From an uncultured Bacteroidota bacterium (GTDB taxonomy: Bacteria; Bacteroidota; Bacteroidia; Chitinophagales; Chitinophagaceae), in assembly GCA_903851455.1 (NCBI GenBank), contig CAINOM010000458.1:1-11373 (forward strand): a stretch of DNA of 11,373 bases, read 5' to 3'. The position numbers and the translations under genes were made by a program. Each line of letters starts with the position of its first letter. Positions within the stretch are counted from its first letter, which is position 1. The notes below the pieces were generated by a model, which was given only the letters and a program-made list of their open reading frames with translations, searched no databases and was not told where the DNA came from. Positions 1 to 6,859 of the stretch are shown here, piece after piece.

Positions 1-4
1 CTAC

Positions 5-32
5 AAAAGGTATCCGAAAGGGTACCTTTTTT
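5..32 (+). terminator. Rho-independent terminator, repeat copy 1
   Basis: Left arm 5-15 (AAAAGGTATCC) pairs with right arm 20-30 (GGGTACCTTTT) as an 11-bp stem with one T-G wobble, closed by a GAAA tetraloop at 16-19 and followed by a T-run at 27-32. On the minus strand the hairpin is followed by only four Ts, so it may also stop, less strongly, the sensor kinase transcript arriving from the right. The + strand gene it would serve lies outside the window. Confidence 0.8.
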
Positions 33-78
33 GTTTTACAACATTGGACGAGAGGGGGTCGATGCCCGTACATGCTAC

Positions 79-106
79 AAAAGGTATCCGAAAGGGTACC
101 TTTTTT
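79..106 (+). terminator. Rho-independent terminator, repeat copy 2
   Basis: This is an exact second copy of the hairpin at 5-32, displaced by 74 bases: arms 79-89 and 94-104, GAAA loop 90-93, T-run 101-106. Two terminators in series would make a tight transcription stop. The third repeat copy keeps the left arm (about 153-163) but has lost the right arm, so it cannot fold in the same way. Confidence 0.8.
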
Positions 107-167
107 GTTTTACAACATTGGACGAGAGGGGGTCGATGCCCGTACATGCTAAAGAAGGTATCCGAAA

Positions 168-309
168 AACGACATATTGAAGGGCCTGCCTATCGTTGTA
201 ATCGGCGAAATATTCTGTGGCGACTTTGGAGGATGCTCTAAACGCTGAATATACTTACTTATTCTTCGAGGCTCGACGCCCTCTTCCCGAATTTTTAGAG
301 GCTGGCCTG
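168..309. other. Non-coding stretch beside the sensor kinase 3' end
   Basis: Between the broken third repeat copy and the kinase stop codon at 310-312 I see no credible gene, no further strong hairpin and no promoter that I would defend. Together with 1-167 it forms a gene-free block of about 310 bases. Confidence 0.6.
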
Positions 310-1860
310 TTACTCAATATCCAATACTTTTTTCGCAATGCCCCTGTTATCAGTTGGCAATGTAAACCAAAACGTCGAGCCCTCGTTTGCTTTTGCCTCG
401 GCCCAAATACTGCCGCCGTGACGGGTAATAATACGATGTACCAGGGCAAGACCTATGCCGGTGCCTTTAAACTGCGACTCGGAATGCAGGCGCTGGAATG
501 CTTTGAACAGCCTGTCGGCAAACTGAATGTCAAAACCGATGCCGTTGTCCCTCACGTAGTAGCACACTTTTCCCCCTTCTGTCTTAGAGCCGATCTCTAT
601 CCTCGGTTTATCCTTTTTGGACGAGTATTTTATCGCATTATGTATCAGATTCATCCATACCTCGTTTAGCAGGGCCTTATCGCCATACGAAGGTGGTAAA
701 GTACCTATTTCTATATCATAACCCCGCGTGTTGACAGGATCGAGTTCCCTGCAAATGTCTTTTACAATAGCCTCCGTATCCACCGTACTCTTTACAATTT
801 CCTTCTTGCCCGACTTAAAAAAGGTCATCAGGGACTCTATCATGACCTCCATCTTGTTGGCACACTCCCCTATCATATCCACATACTGCTTGGCTTCTTC
901 CGGGAGGCCCTCTATATCCCCATCGTTGATCAGATTCATGATAGACATCATGGAGTGCAGCGGCGAGCGCAGGTCGTGGGAAACAGAATAAGAAAATGAT
1001 TCAAGATCGGCATTTGTGGCTTCCAATTGCATCGTCCTTTCACGCACACGGGCCTCCAGGTCTTCATTCAGTTTCAAGATGTGCTCTTCCGACTTTTTCC
1101 TTTCGGTTATGTCCCGCATATTCGACACAATAGCATTTACAAACCGCACGTGAAGCATGTTTGTAATAGTGCCTTCCACCCATACATATTCTCCTGAACT
1201 CTTCTGCAATCGTGCCGTGCCATGAACAGGCTTCCCCGGGCATGCGAGCGCCTCATCGTACAATGCTCTTACCTTGGGCAGGTCATCAGGGTGAACAAAA
1301 CTGAAGATGGTAGGTTTGCTACCCCGTATAGCTCCAGGTTTCCACCCAAGCAGTTTATCGGGCCTGGGGCTTTTGTAAAATTTCCCCGCGGCATCACTAA
1401 GCGTTATACCATCGTGGATATGCTCCACAAGCGAGCGAAACCTCAACTCGCTGTACTTCAGCTTTAGTAAGATGGCATTCCGCTCAATAGCAAACCTGAT
1501 CGTTTGCTCCAGTTCGCTGAAATTAAAATCCGATTTCACCAGGTAATTCTGAGCACCTTCCCTGAGCGTCTGAAGCGCTATTCCTTTGTCGTCAAGGCCA
1601 GTGATGATCACTATTGCCGTATCAGGAAAAGCGGTCTTTACTGCTCGGAACAATTCAATGCCCCTTTTATCAGGCAGGTTAAGATCGAGCAGTATCAGTG
1701 TAATTGGCTGTGAAAGTATGTGAGGCAGGCTTATATCGCTAAGCCGGCCAATAACAAGCAACTGCGAGCCCGCATAGGTGGTTTTTGCCAGGCTTTCTCT
1801 CAGGAGGTAAATATCATCGTCATCGTCTTCAATGAGTAGTAACGCAATTTTTTGTTCCAT
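310..1860 (-). CDS. Hybrid sensor: receiver-PAS-histidine kinase
   Basis: This is a 516-residue cytoplasmic signalling protein with no membrane segment. Residues 1-125 form a receiver domain: acidic cluster E11-D16, phospho-acceptor Asp59 in LLDLNLP, Thr87 in IITG and Lys109 in LVKSD. Residues about 138-253 are a PAS/PAC sensor ending in MRDITERKK. A short coiled segment leads to the HisKA domain with His295 in SVSHDLRSP. The ATPase domain has the N box (NLIHNAIKYS, 404-413), G1 box (DNGIGFD, 438-444) and G2 box (GTGIGLAL, 466-473). The start chosen is ATG at 1858-1860; an upstream in-frame ATG at 1899 would add 13 residues that do not fit the receiver fold. The receiver-first order implies it is itself phosphorylated by another kinase or relays internally. 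No output domain or cognate regulator gene is visible nearby, so the signal and target are unknown. The family call is firm; the role is not. Confidence 0.93.
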   Translation of the reverse strand: MEQKIALLLIEDDDDDIYLLRESLAKTTYAGSQLLVIGRLSDISLPHILSQPITLILLDLNLPDKRGIELFRAVKTAFPDTAIVIITGLDDKGIALQTLREGAQNYLVKSDFNFSELEQTIRFAIERNAILLKLKYSELRFRSLVEHIHDGITLSDAAGKFYKSPRPDKLLGWKPGAIRGSKPTIFSFVHPDDLPKVRALYDEALACPGKPVHGTARLQKSSGEYVWVEGTITNMLHVRFVNAIVSNMRDITERKKSEEHILKLNEDLEARVRERTMQLEATNADLESFSYSVSHDLRSPLHSMMSIMNLINDGDIEGLPEEAKQYVDMIGECANKMEVMIESLMTFFKSGKKEIVKSTVDTEAIVKDICRELDPVNTRGYDIEIGTLPPSYGDKALLNEVWMNLIHNAIKYSSKKDKPRIEIGSKTEGGKVCYYVRDNGIGFDIQFADRLFKAFQRLHSESQFKGTGIGLALVHRIITRHGGSIWAEAKANEGSTFWFTLPTDNRGIAKKVLDIE

Positions 1861-2080
1861 AGGCAGGTTCTGGAAATTGATAAAAAACCAGGCCAACAAC
1901 TATTACATAATGTTCTGAACCAAGGTGTGGTTTCGGGATTGTCAATTGGTGATTTTCGGCCCCATCACGAGGAAAGAAAATGGATTTTTCTTTTCGTTTA
2001 TGAACTGTCTTCTGTTGGGTGTTTGTAAATGAACGTACAATATTGCTAGGGTATCACCGCGTGCGGCAAATCAGGCAGTT

Positions 2081-2098
2081 GTTTCTCAGACAAGAAAC
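2081..2098. promoter_or_regulatory. Short palindrome, possible operator
   Basis: GTTTCT (2081-2086) and AGAAAC (2093-2098) are perfect inverted repeats with a 6-base centre, about 22 bases ahead of the putative -7 box of the aminotransferase gene. That is a plausible site for a dimeric regulator, but a 6-bp arm can occur by chance. Confidence 0.25.
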
Positions 2099-2120
2099 GG
2101 ATTTATTACTCCTATTTTTT

Positions 2121-2128
2121 TACCTTTG
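2121..2128 (+). promoter_or_regulatory. Putative -7 box of the aminotransferase gene
   Basis: TACCTTTG fits the Bacteroidota TAnnTTTG consensus and lies 49 bases before the ATG at 2178. No TTG-type -33 element is present at the expected spacing, so the call rests on one box only. Confidence 0.4.
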
Positions 2129-2177
2129 CCTGCCTCTGATGAAAGCATGGGCTGGAACAGATACTTAACCGACTACA

Positions 2178-3311
2178 ATGGCGCACATACCTTTTAATAA
2201 GCCCTACCTTACGGGCAAGGAAGTAGATTACATATACCAGGCAGTACAATCGGGTAAGATCTCCGGAGATGGTATGTTCACTAAAAAGTGCCATGAATTT
2301 TTCGAGAAAAAGTATGGCTTTAAGAAGTGCCTGCTCACCTCTTCCTGCACAGATGCGCTTGAAATGGCTGCCATCCTGCTGAATATCGCACCGGGCGATG
2401 AGGTTATTATGCCTTCCTACACCTTCGTTTCTACCGCTACAGCCTTTGTATTACGTGGCGCTAATATCATTTTCTGCGACAGCCGCAGCGATCATCCCGG
2501 TATGGACGAAGACCAGATCGAGCAACTGATCACGGAGAAAACCAAGGCGATCGTTCCGGTCCACTATGCCGGCGTAGCCTGCGATATGGACAAGATCATG
2601 GACCTGGCTGCGAAGTACAACTTATTTGTAGTTGAAGACGCTGCGCAGGCTGTGGAGGCCTATTATACGGGAAGGGACGGCATCAAAAAACCATTGGGGT
2701 CCATTGGTCACCTGGCTGCGTTTTCCTTCCACGAAACCAAGAATATCATGTCGGGCGAAGGTGGTATGCTGGCGATCAATGATGAGCGGTTTTTCGAGCG
2801 AGCTGAAGTGATCAGGGAGAAAGGAACAAACAGGAGCAAATTTTTCAGGGGCGAAGTGGATAAATATGGCTGGTGTGATATTGGCAGCTCATTCCTGCCC
2901 GCAGACATTATCGCGGCATTTCTCTATGCCCAGGTAGAAAATGTCGAGGATATTCAAAGGAAGCGTATTTCACTGTGGAACCAGTATATGGAACTGCTGG
3001 CGCCGTTAAAGGATCGCTTTTCATTACCATATATCCCCTCATTTGCCACAAACAATGCGCATATGTTCTACCTCGTTGGCAACGACCTTGCCGACAGAAC
3101 ACATATCATAGACCACCTTAAGAAAAATGGGGTTAACTCTGTGTATCACTACCTGAGCCTGCACAAGAGCCCGTACTACGGACCTAAATACCACGGCAAA
3201 GAGTTGCCGCAGACCGACCGCTATACCGATTGCCTGTTCCGGCTACCGATGTTCTATGAGCTTACCGAAGCGGATGTAGTAAAGGTGGTGGAAACACTGA
3301 AAAGCGCGTAA
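2178..3311 (+). CDS. wecE: dTDP-4-amino-4,6-dideoxy-sugar transaminase (WecE/RffA type)
   Basis: This 377-residue protein is a PLP-dependent sugar aminotransferase of the DegT/DnrJ/EryC1/StrS family. It transfers an amino group, typically from glutamate, to C4 of a dTDP-4-keto-6-deoxyhexose in the cytoplasm. The PLP Schiff-base lysine is Lys188 in FSFHETKN, and Asp154 in VVEDAAQ should contact the pyridine nitrogen. Blocks such as GDEVIMPSYTFVSTA, VPVHYAGVAC, EKGTNRSKFFRGEVDKY and NAHMFYL closely match what I recall of E. coli WecE (376 residues), so the expected product is dTDP-4-amino-4,6-dideoxygalactose. A related product stereochemistry cannot be excluded. The ATG start gives the typical N-terminus IPFNKPYLTG. 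It converges on a glycosyltransferase gene 26 bases away and lies upstream of a formyltransferase gene that could act next on its product. No nucleotidyltransferase or 4,6-dehydratase gene is in the window. Confidence 0.9.
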   Translation: MAHIPFNKPYLTGKEVDYIYQAVQSGKISGDGMFTKKCHEFFEKKYGFKKCLLTSSCTDALEMAAILLNIAPGDEVIMPSYTFVSTATAFVLRGANIIFCDSRSDHPGMDEDQIEQLITEKTKAIVPVHYAGVACDMDKIMDLAAKYNLFVVEDAAQAVEAYYTGRDGIKKPLGSIGHLAAFSFHETKNIMSGEGGMLAINDERFFERAEVIREKGTNRSKFFRGEVDKYGWCDIGSSFLPADIIAAFLYAQVENVEDIQRKRISLWNQYMELLAPLKDRFSLPYIPSFATNNAHMFYLVGNDLADRTHIIDHLKKNGVNSVYHYLSLHKSPYYGPKYHGKELPQTDRYTDCLFRLPMFYELTEADVVKVVETLKSA

Positions 3312-3337
3312 AAGAAGCGACGAACAAATTGGTGGAA

Positions 3338-4573
3338 TTACCCGGGAATACTGCTTACCCCCCGCTTTATCAAAAGCGCATCCACCTCAGCCAGCACGGT
3401 CGCCATTACTTTCTTTTTTTCGTACTTCTCTATGACGAGGTTGCGGGCGTCCTCGGCCATTTTTTCCGCGGCATCGCGATTATCAAAGCACCATTTTATG
3501 GCCCTGACAAAATCCTCCGGCTTATGCACACGCAGATAGTGCACACCGGGTGCCGCTTCGATCCCCTTGATCCCGGTAGATGTTGTGATCACGATCTTCC
3601 CTGCGGCCATAGCTTCCAGTATTTTCACCCTGATCCCGCCACCGGTTAAGAGTGGTACTATGAGTATCTTTTTATCGGCGATAAAGTCTTCAGCGCTGGG
3701 CACCTCATCCAGGCAGTATACGCCTTTCAGGTTTATCTTTTTGAATTCTTCCGGCATATTCCTGCCGGCAAAGTAAAACTCGAATTTGGGAATGGCCTTA
3801 TGAATATAGGGCCACGCATGCTTCAGGAACCATTTCATGCCGCTCTGGTTGGCTATCCAGTCCATGGCGCCTATATGGTAGCCCACCCATCGCTCGCGGG
3901 TGTTACCGGGCTTAATTTCCGGTATGCTGATGCTAAATGGCGCAACAACAATATTGTGCGTATCCGCCAGCCTGGCCACTAGTGATGCGTCCTTTTCGGT
4001 GATGGCCAGCAACAGATCATACTGCTTCCACGCAGCCCTTTCAAAATCCCGGACACGCTTGGTGAGGTTATCGAAGTAGATGCGTTTTATATGGTTCTTC
4101 GTCTTTTTCTCGAGCCCTTTCCATATCTGGTACTCCACATTGTGCAGGCGCAGCACCGTTACGGCATCAGAATTCATTTTAATCACCGGCATATAGGTAG
4201 AGAGGTAGACGCTTTCTACCTGCACTACGTCGGGTTTAAAGGACTGCAGCACTTCTTTAAGTCGCGCTTTAAATTCTTCGCTGTAAAAACGTTTGGCATG
4301 CTCCGGCTCCTTACCAAAAAAATAGTTCTTCAGAATGTCGAACGGCTTTAGCTTATTATCAACATCTACCCAGCTAAAACCAGATAAGTGTGTAAATAAA
4401 CGCTCAAGTGCCACGTGGGCAATGTGGTGCCGGGAGGTATTCATAGACAGCAGGTAGACTTTCCATCCTGCCTCGTGGTACCCTTGTATCATGGCGTCCA
4501 TTGCCATGTTACCACCATCCTTTAATGGATAGGGCACCCTGTTGGTAAGAATAAGTATTTTACGTTCCTGCAT
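3338..4573 (-). CDS. Glycosyltransferase, GT4-like (GT-B fold)
   Basis: This 411-residue protein is a predicted glycosyltransferase that moves a sugar from a nucleotide donor, probably at the inner face of the membrane during surface-glycan assembly. Residues 1-200 resemble the N-terminal acceptor-side Rossmann domain, opening with KILILTNRVPYPLKDGG. Residues about 228-400 form the donor-side domain. They contain HIGAMDWIANQ (233-243), the FAGRNMP loop (268-274) and the motif GGGIRVKILEAMAAGK (311-326), whose Glu320 corresponds to the second Glu of the EX7E donor-binding motif. No signal peptide or membrane span is present. The ATG at 4571-4573 is the first in frame and sits directly before the conserved first strand. 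It is transcribed toward the aminotransferase and away from the formyltransferase. Location between two nucleotide-sugar genes suggests it handles the sugar they make, but donor and acceptor are unproven. Confidence 0.87.
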   Translation of the reverse strand: MQERKILILTNRVPYPLKDGGNMAMDAMIQGYHEAGWKVYLLSMNTSRHHIAHVALERLFTHLSGFSWVDVDNKLKPFDILKNYFFGKEPEHAKRFYSEEFKARLKEVLQSFKPDVVQVESVYLSTYMPVIKMNSDAVTVLRLHNVEYQIWKGLEKKTKNHIKRIYFDNLTKRVRDFERAAWKQYDLLLAITEKDASLVARLADTHNIVVAPFSISIPEIKPGNTRERWVGYHIGAMDWIANQSGMKWFLKHAWPYIHKAIPKFEFYFAGRNMPEEFKKINLKGVYCLDEVPSAEDFIADKKILIVPLLTGGGIRVKILEAMAAGKIVITTSTGIKGIEAAPGVHYLRVHKPEDFVRAIKWCFDNRDAAEKMAEDARNLVIEKYEKKKVMATVLAEVDALLIKRGVSSIPG

Positions 4574-4691
4574 CCGCAGGGCGAAAATAGATAAATGTTG
4601 CCTTTAAAAATAGAATAAGGGGAAAAGCACACATACTTATTTTACTACGTTATACCGCCAGCGCGAATAATGTAATAAGGCGGTATTGTCT

Positions 4692-4699
4692 TAAATTTG
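4692..4699 (+). promoter_or_regulatory. Putative -7 box of the formyltransferase gene
   Basis: TAAATTTG is a perfect TAnnTTTG match lying only 4 bases before the ATG at 4704. If used, transcription would start at or next to the start codon, giving an mRNA with almost no leader. There is no obvious -33 TTG at the right distance. The same block, with one base fewer, occurs ahead of recF at 9273-9288. Confidence 0.4.
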
Positions 4700-4703
4700 G
4701 AAC

Positions 4704-5447
4704 ATGATGCCCAAAAAGAAGGTGGTGTTCCTTGGCTCCAAACCGATCGGCTATGAGTGCCTCGCATATCTCATATCTCAGAAAGATAACCTGAATATAG
4801 AAATCACAGGCCTGCTCACCCACGCCCGCAAAGAGTTCGGTAATGCCCACGACCTGAATGTTCTTGCAGGCGAGCACCGTATACCCCTGCTGGAGAGCCT
4901 TGCAGAACTGCCTGAATGCGACATTCTTTATTCCGTACAATACCACGAAGTGCTTAAAAAGGAGCACATAGAAAAAGCCTGCGAAGCAGCCGTGAACCTC
5001 CACATGGCCCCCCTGCCCGAATATCGCGGAGCAAACCAATTCTCATTTGCATTACTGGAAGAAAAAAAAGAATTTGGCACCACGATCCATAAAATAGATC
5101 ACAGGATAGACCATGGGGATATTCTGTTTCAGAAACGGTTCCCAATTCCTGATGACTGCTGGGTGCATGATCTCTACCAGCTGACCTATAAGGCATCGCT
5201 CTACCTGTTTCAGCAGACCCTCGCCCACCTTGTCGCGGGCAATTATAAGCCGGTACCTCAGGAAGTACTTGTGGGCAAATATGGGACCAGCATCCACTAT
5301 CGTAAAGAAATGGCCGAAATAAAAGTCATCAACCTCGACTGGCAAAGAGAAAAAATAGAACGCCACATCCGCGCCACGTTTATGCCAGGCTTTGAGCCGC
5401 CATATTGCATCATTAACGGCGAGAAAGTGCATTTTAGCCGGCAGTAA
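4704..5447 (+). CDS. Sugar N-formyltransferase-like protein
   Basis: This 247-residue protein has the formyltransferase fold shared with methionyl-tRNA formyltransferase, which uses N10-formyltetrahydrofolate. The catalytic triad is visible: Asn98 and His100 in VNLHMAPLPEYRG and Asp136 in IDHGDIL. At 247 residues it is shorter than a usual methionyl-tRNA formyltransferase (about 310), and its end (HIRATFMPGFEPPYCIINGEKVHF region, from 221) resembles sugar formyltransferases, not the tRNA-binding domain. I therefore expect it to formylate an amino sugar, giving for example dTDP-4-formamido-4,6-dideoxyhexose, using the product of the upstream aminotransferase. The start could be ATG 4704 or ATG 4707; a GGA lies five bases before the second. 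A strong terminator follows. The alternative is a formyltransferase for another amine; the fold call is firmer than the substrate. Confidence 0.85.
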   Translation: MMPKKKVVFLGSKPIGYECLAYLISQKDNLNIEITGLLTHARKEFGNAHDLNVLAGEHRIPLLESLAELPECDILYSVQYHEVLKKEHIEKACEAAVNLHMAPLPEYRGANQFSFALLEEKKEFGTTIHKIDHRIDHGDILFQKRFPIPDDCWVHDLYQLTYKASLYLFQQTLAHLVAGNYKPVPQEVLVGKYGTSIHYRKEMAEIKVINLDWQREKIERHIRATFMPGFEPPYCIINGEKVHFSRQ

Positions 5448-5480
5448 ACATCATCTCGATCCACAGGATATCGCATAAAG

Positions 5481-5514
5481 AATAAAGCCATTCCGCACCC
5501 GGAATGGCTTTATT
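5481..5514. terminator. Bidirectional rho-independent terminator
   Basis: A perfect 15-bp stem, AATAAAGCCATTCCG (5481-5495) against 5500-5514, closes on a CACC loop. It lies in the 82-base gap between the convergent formyltransferase and DUF6600 genes. The stem ends in A/T-rich arms (TTTATT on either strand), though the U-tract is short and interrupted. It should end both transcripts. Confidence 0.85.
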
Positions 5515-5529
5515 CGCAAATGAATGATC

Positions 5530-6774
5530 TTATTTCCTCTTTTCCTCACGCACAGGCCCCTGGTGCTGCGGCCGCGGTGCGGGTTGTGGCCTGTGTTGTG
5601 GCCGTGGCTGCGGCTGCGCTTGTGGCCGTGGCTGTGAGCGTTGTGGCTCACGCTCCTGCGGCTGTTGGTACTGCTGTGAGCGACCCTGAGGTTGCGGCTG
5701 CTGATACTGCTGCGGACGACCCTGTGCCGGGCGCTCCTGCTCACGCGGCGCTACCTCTTGCGGGCGACCCTGTGCTGGGCGCTCCTGTTCACGCTGCGCT
5801 GGCTGCTGTACATGCTCCTGCTGCATCGGTTGTGTATGTTGCTCGGGCACGCCACGTCCGGGTTGCTGCTGGTATGTTGGCGGCTCCGGCCGGCCGGTAT
5901 TATGATTGTTTCCTGCCGGGTTCTGATTGTGCATTTCCTGGTGGAAAGCCGGCTGGGTACGCTCGTCAGAAAAACGCTCCGGCCTGCCAACCGGATGCGT
6001 TGCGGTCACTACATTGGCAGGACGGGCAGAAGTAGCAGTTTCCCTGTTTATAGCTGGACGATACACGCTAACCGAACCTCCGCTGACATGCGACTCGCCC
6101 GGAGCACTTGCGCTTGACACACGGTATACTTCAACCGGGCGGTGTGATTCTCTTTCTATTACTTCGCGACGAGGGCCATAATAATAACTGGTGTGACTGC
6201 CATGATCCTCATATGTTTCCGTGATGTAGCTGCTGTGGCTGATGTAAATATTAGTGCGGCTTGGCTCGTAGTAGCTATATACGTGAGGATGATACAGGTA
6301 CTCAGGTCCTACAAATACCCAGTAGTTATCCGGATATTCATATACCCCACCCGGCCTGTAACCAGGGCCCATTGGCGCCCAGCCATAGTAGCCGCCGCCA
6401 GAGCGCCAGCTTACCCATGCCGGTGCCCACTCATGACCAGGTATCCATATCCACCCGTAGTAAGAATTGTATGTCCAGCGGCCATAGTGATAACACGCCC
6501 ACCCCCATGGCGACTCCGAAACCCACATATTCCCGTATTCGGTCATAGCCCAATGCCCCTCAGTGGCGTACGGACGAAAACCAGGCTCTACATTAGGAAC
6601 CCATACGTTGCCGTAGGCAGGGTCATACACCCACTGCCCATAGGGCGCAAGATTATCATAAAACGATTGATAAGATACTACTGCATCCTGCGCAAATGCT
6701 CTTGGTTGCACCGATGGAATGAGCACTAAGCCAAGAGCCAGCATGCAGATGATCTGCCTGTTAATTTTTCGCAT
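5530..6774 (-). CDS. Secreted DUF6600-type protein with Pro/Gln-rich tail
   Basis: This 414-residue protein begins with a Sec signal peptide: basic MRKINRQ, a hydrophobic core at about 8-20 and a probable cleavage near AFA-QD (28/29). It should act in the periplasm or at the surface. Residues about 36-160 are dense in Trp, Tyr and Gly with the repeated pattern YGxxW: LAPYGQWVYDPAYGNVWVP, GHWAMTEYGNMWVS, PWGWACYHYGRW, YYGWIWIPGHEWAPAWVSW. I recognise this as the DUF6600 type, whose function is unknown. Residues 160-290 are Tyr/Ser/His-rich and less ordered. Residues 290-414 are a Pro/Gln/Arg tail with internal repeats and no expected fold. The tail's GC-rich repeats create long accidental open frames on the other strand. 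The ATG at 6772-6774 is the only start that exposes the signal peptide. No partner gene is evident; a structural or envelope role is speculation. Confidence 0.88.
   Translation of the reverse strand: MRKINRQIICMLALGLVLIPSVQPRAFAQDAVVSYQSFYDNLAPYGQWVYDPAYGNVWVPNVEPGFRPYATEGHWAMTEYGNMWVSESPWGWACYHYGRWTYNSYYGWIWIPGHEWAPAWVSWRSGGGYYGWAPMGPGYRPGGVYEYPDNYWVFVGPEYLYHPHVYSYYEPSRTNIYISHSSYITETYEDHGSHTSYYYGPRREVIERESHRPVEVYRVSSASAPGESHVSGGSVSVYRPAINRETATSARPANVVTATHPVGRPERFSDERTQPAFHQEMHNQNPAGNNHNTGRPEPPTYQQQPGRGVPEQHTQPMQQEHVQQPAQREQERPAQGRPQEVAPREQERPAQGRPQQYQQPQPQGRSQQYQQPQEREPQRSQPRPQAQPQPRPQHRPQPAPRPQHQGPVREEKRK
5710..5793 (-). repeat. Internal repeat in the Pro/Gln tail
   Basis: The 12-residue block REQERPAQGRPQ occurs at residues 328-339 (5758-5793) and again at 344-355 (5710-5745), 48 bases apart. 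The DNA copies differ at only a few positions. A second short repeat, QQYQQPQ, follows at residues 356-362 and 367-373. The pattern is that of a slippage-prone low-complexity coding tract. Confidence 0.85.
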
Positions 6775-6859
6775 GTGTTGTGTGATTTAAGGGATTGAGT
6801 AAATATCCCACAAAATAAGTCTTTTAATCAAATATCTATAAATTACCGAAAAACAGCTA

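Larger units (their letters stand above)
1..167. repeat. 74-bp tandem repeat, two full copies plus a partial third
   Basis: Bases 1-74 and 75-148 are identical by eye. A third copy starts at 149, matches with small changes for about 19 bases (through the left half of the hairpin), then diverges near 168. The first copy begins at the window edge, so more copies may lie to the left. Each full copy holds one terminator hairpin. The unit length is not a multiple of three, so this is not a coding repeat; the short frame that crosses it is not a credible gene. Confidence 0.95.
1861..2177. other. Divergent intergenic region
   Basis: This 317-base gap lies between the starts of the minus-strand sensor kinase and the plus-strand aminotransferase and must hold promoters for both. 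I see a -7-like box for the aminotransferase (2121-2128) and a short palindrome (2081-2098). I found no convincing -7 box for the kinase and no open frame worth calling. Confidence 0.6.

Noticed and set aside
49..74. Possible tRNA, because the repeat unit is tRNA-sized and contains a GGTCGATGCCC stretch
   Set aside because: There is no acceptor stem, no D or anticodon arm, and the T-loop consensus is not matched; the main structure of the unit is a terminator hairpin.
44..241. Small open frame (65 codons) across the 74-bp repeat
   Set aside because: It exists only because the repeat lacks stops in that frame, the unit is not a multiple of three, it passes through a terminator hairpin, and no start signal or plausible domain is present.
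4582..4589. Possible -7 box for the glycosyltransferase (TATTTTCG on the minus strand)
   Set aside because: The match is imperfect, the box lies 9 bases from the ATG, and there is no supporting -33 element.
5520..6181. Long Ala/Val-rich open frames on the plus strand opposite the DUF6600 gene
   Set aside because: They mirror the GC-rich Pro/Gln repeats of the minus-strand gene, have no family resemblance and overlap the terminator region. The minus frame has a signal peptide and a recognisable domain.
6791..6809. Small inverted repeat GGGAT/ATCCC in the DUF6600 leader
   Set aside because: The arm is only five base pairs with a nine-base loop, which is expected by chance.
6829..6836. Possible -7 box for the DUF6600 gene (GATATTTG on the minus strand)
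   Set aside because: It has one mismatch to TAnnTTTG, lacks a -33 partner, and the region is AT-rich enough for chance matches.
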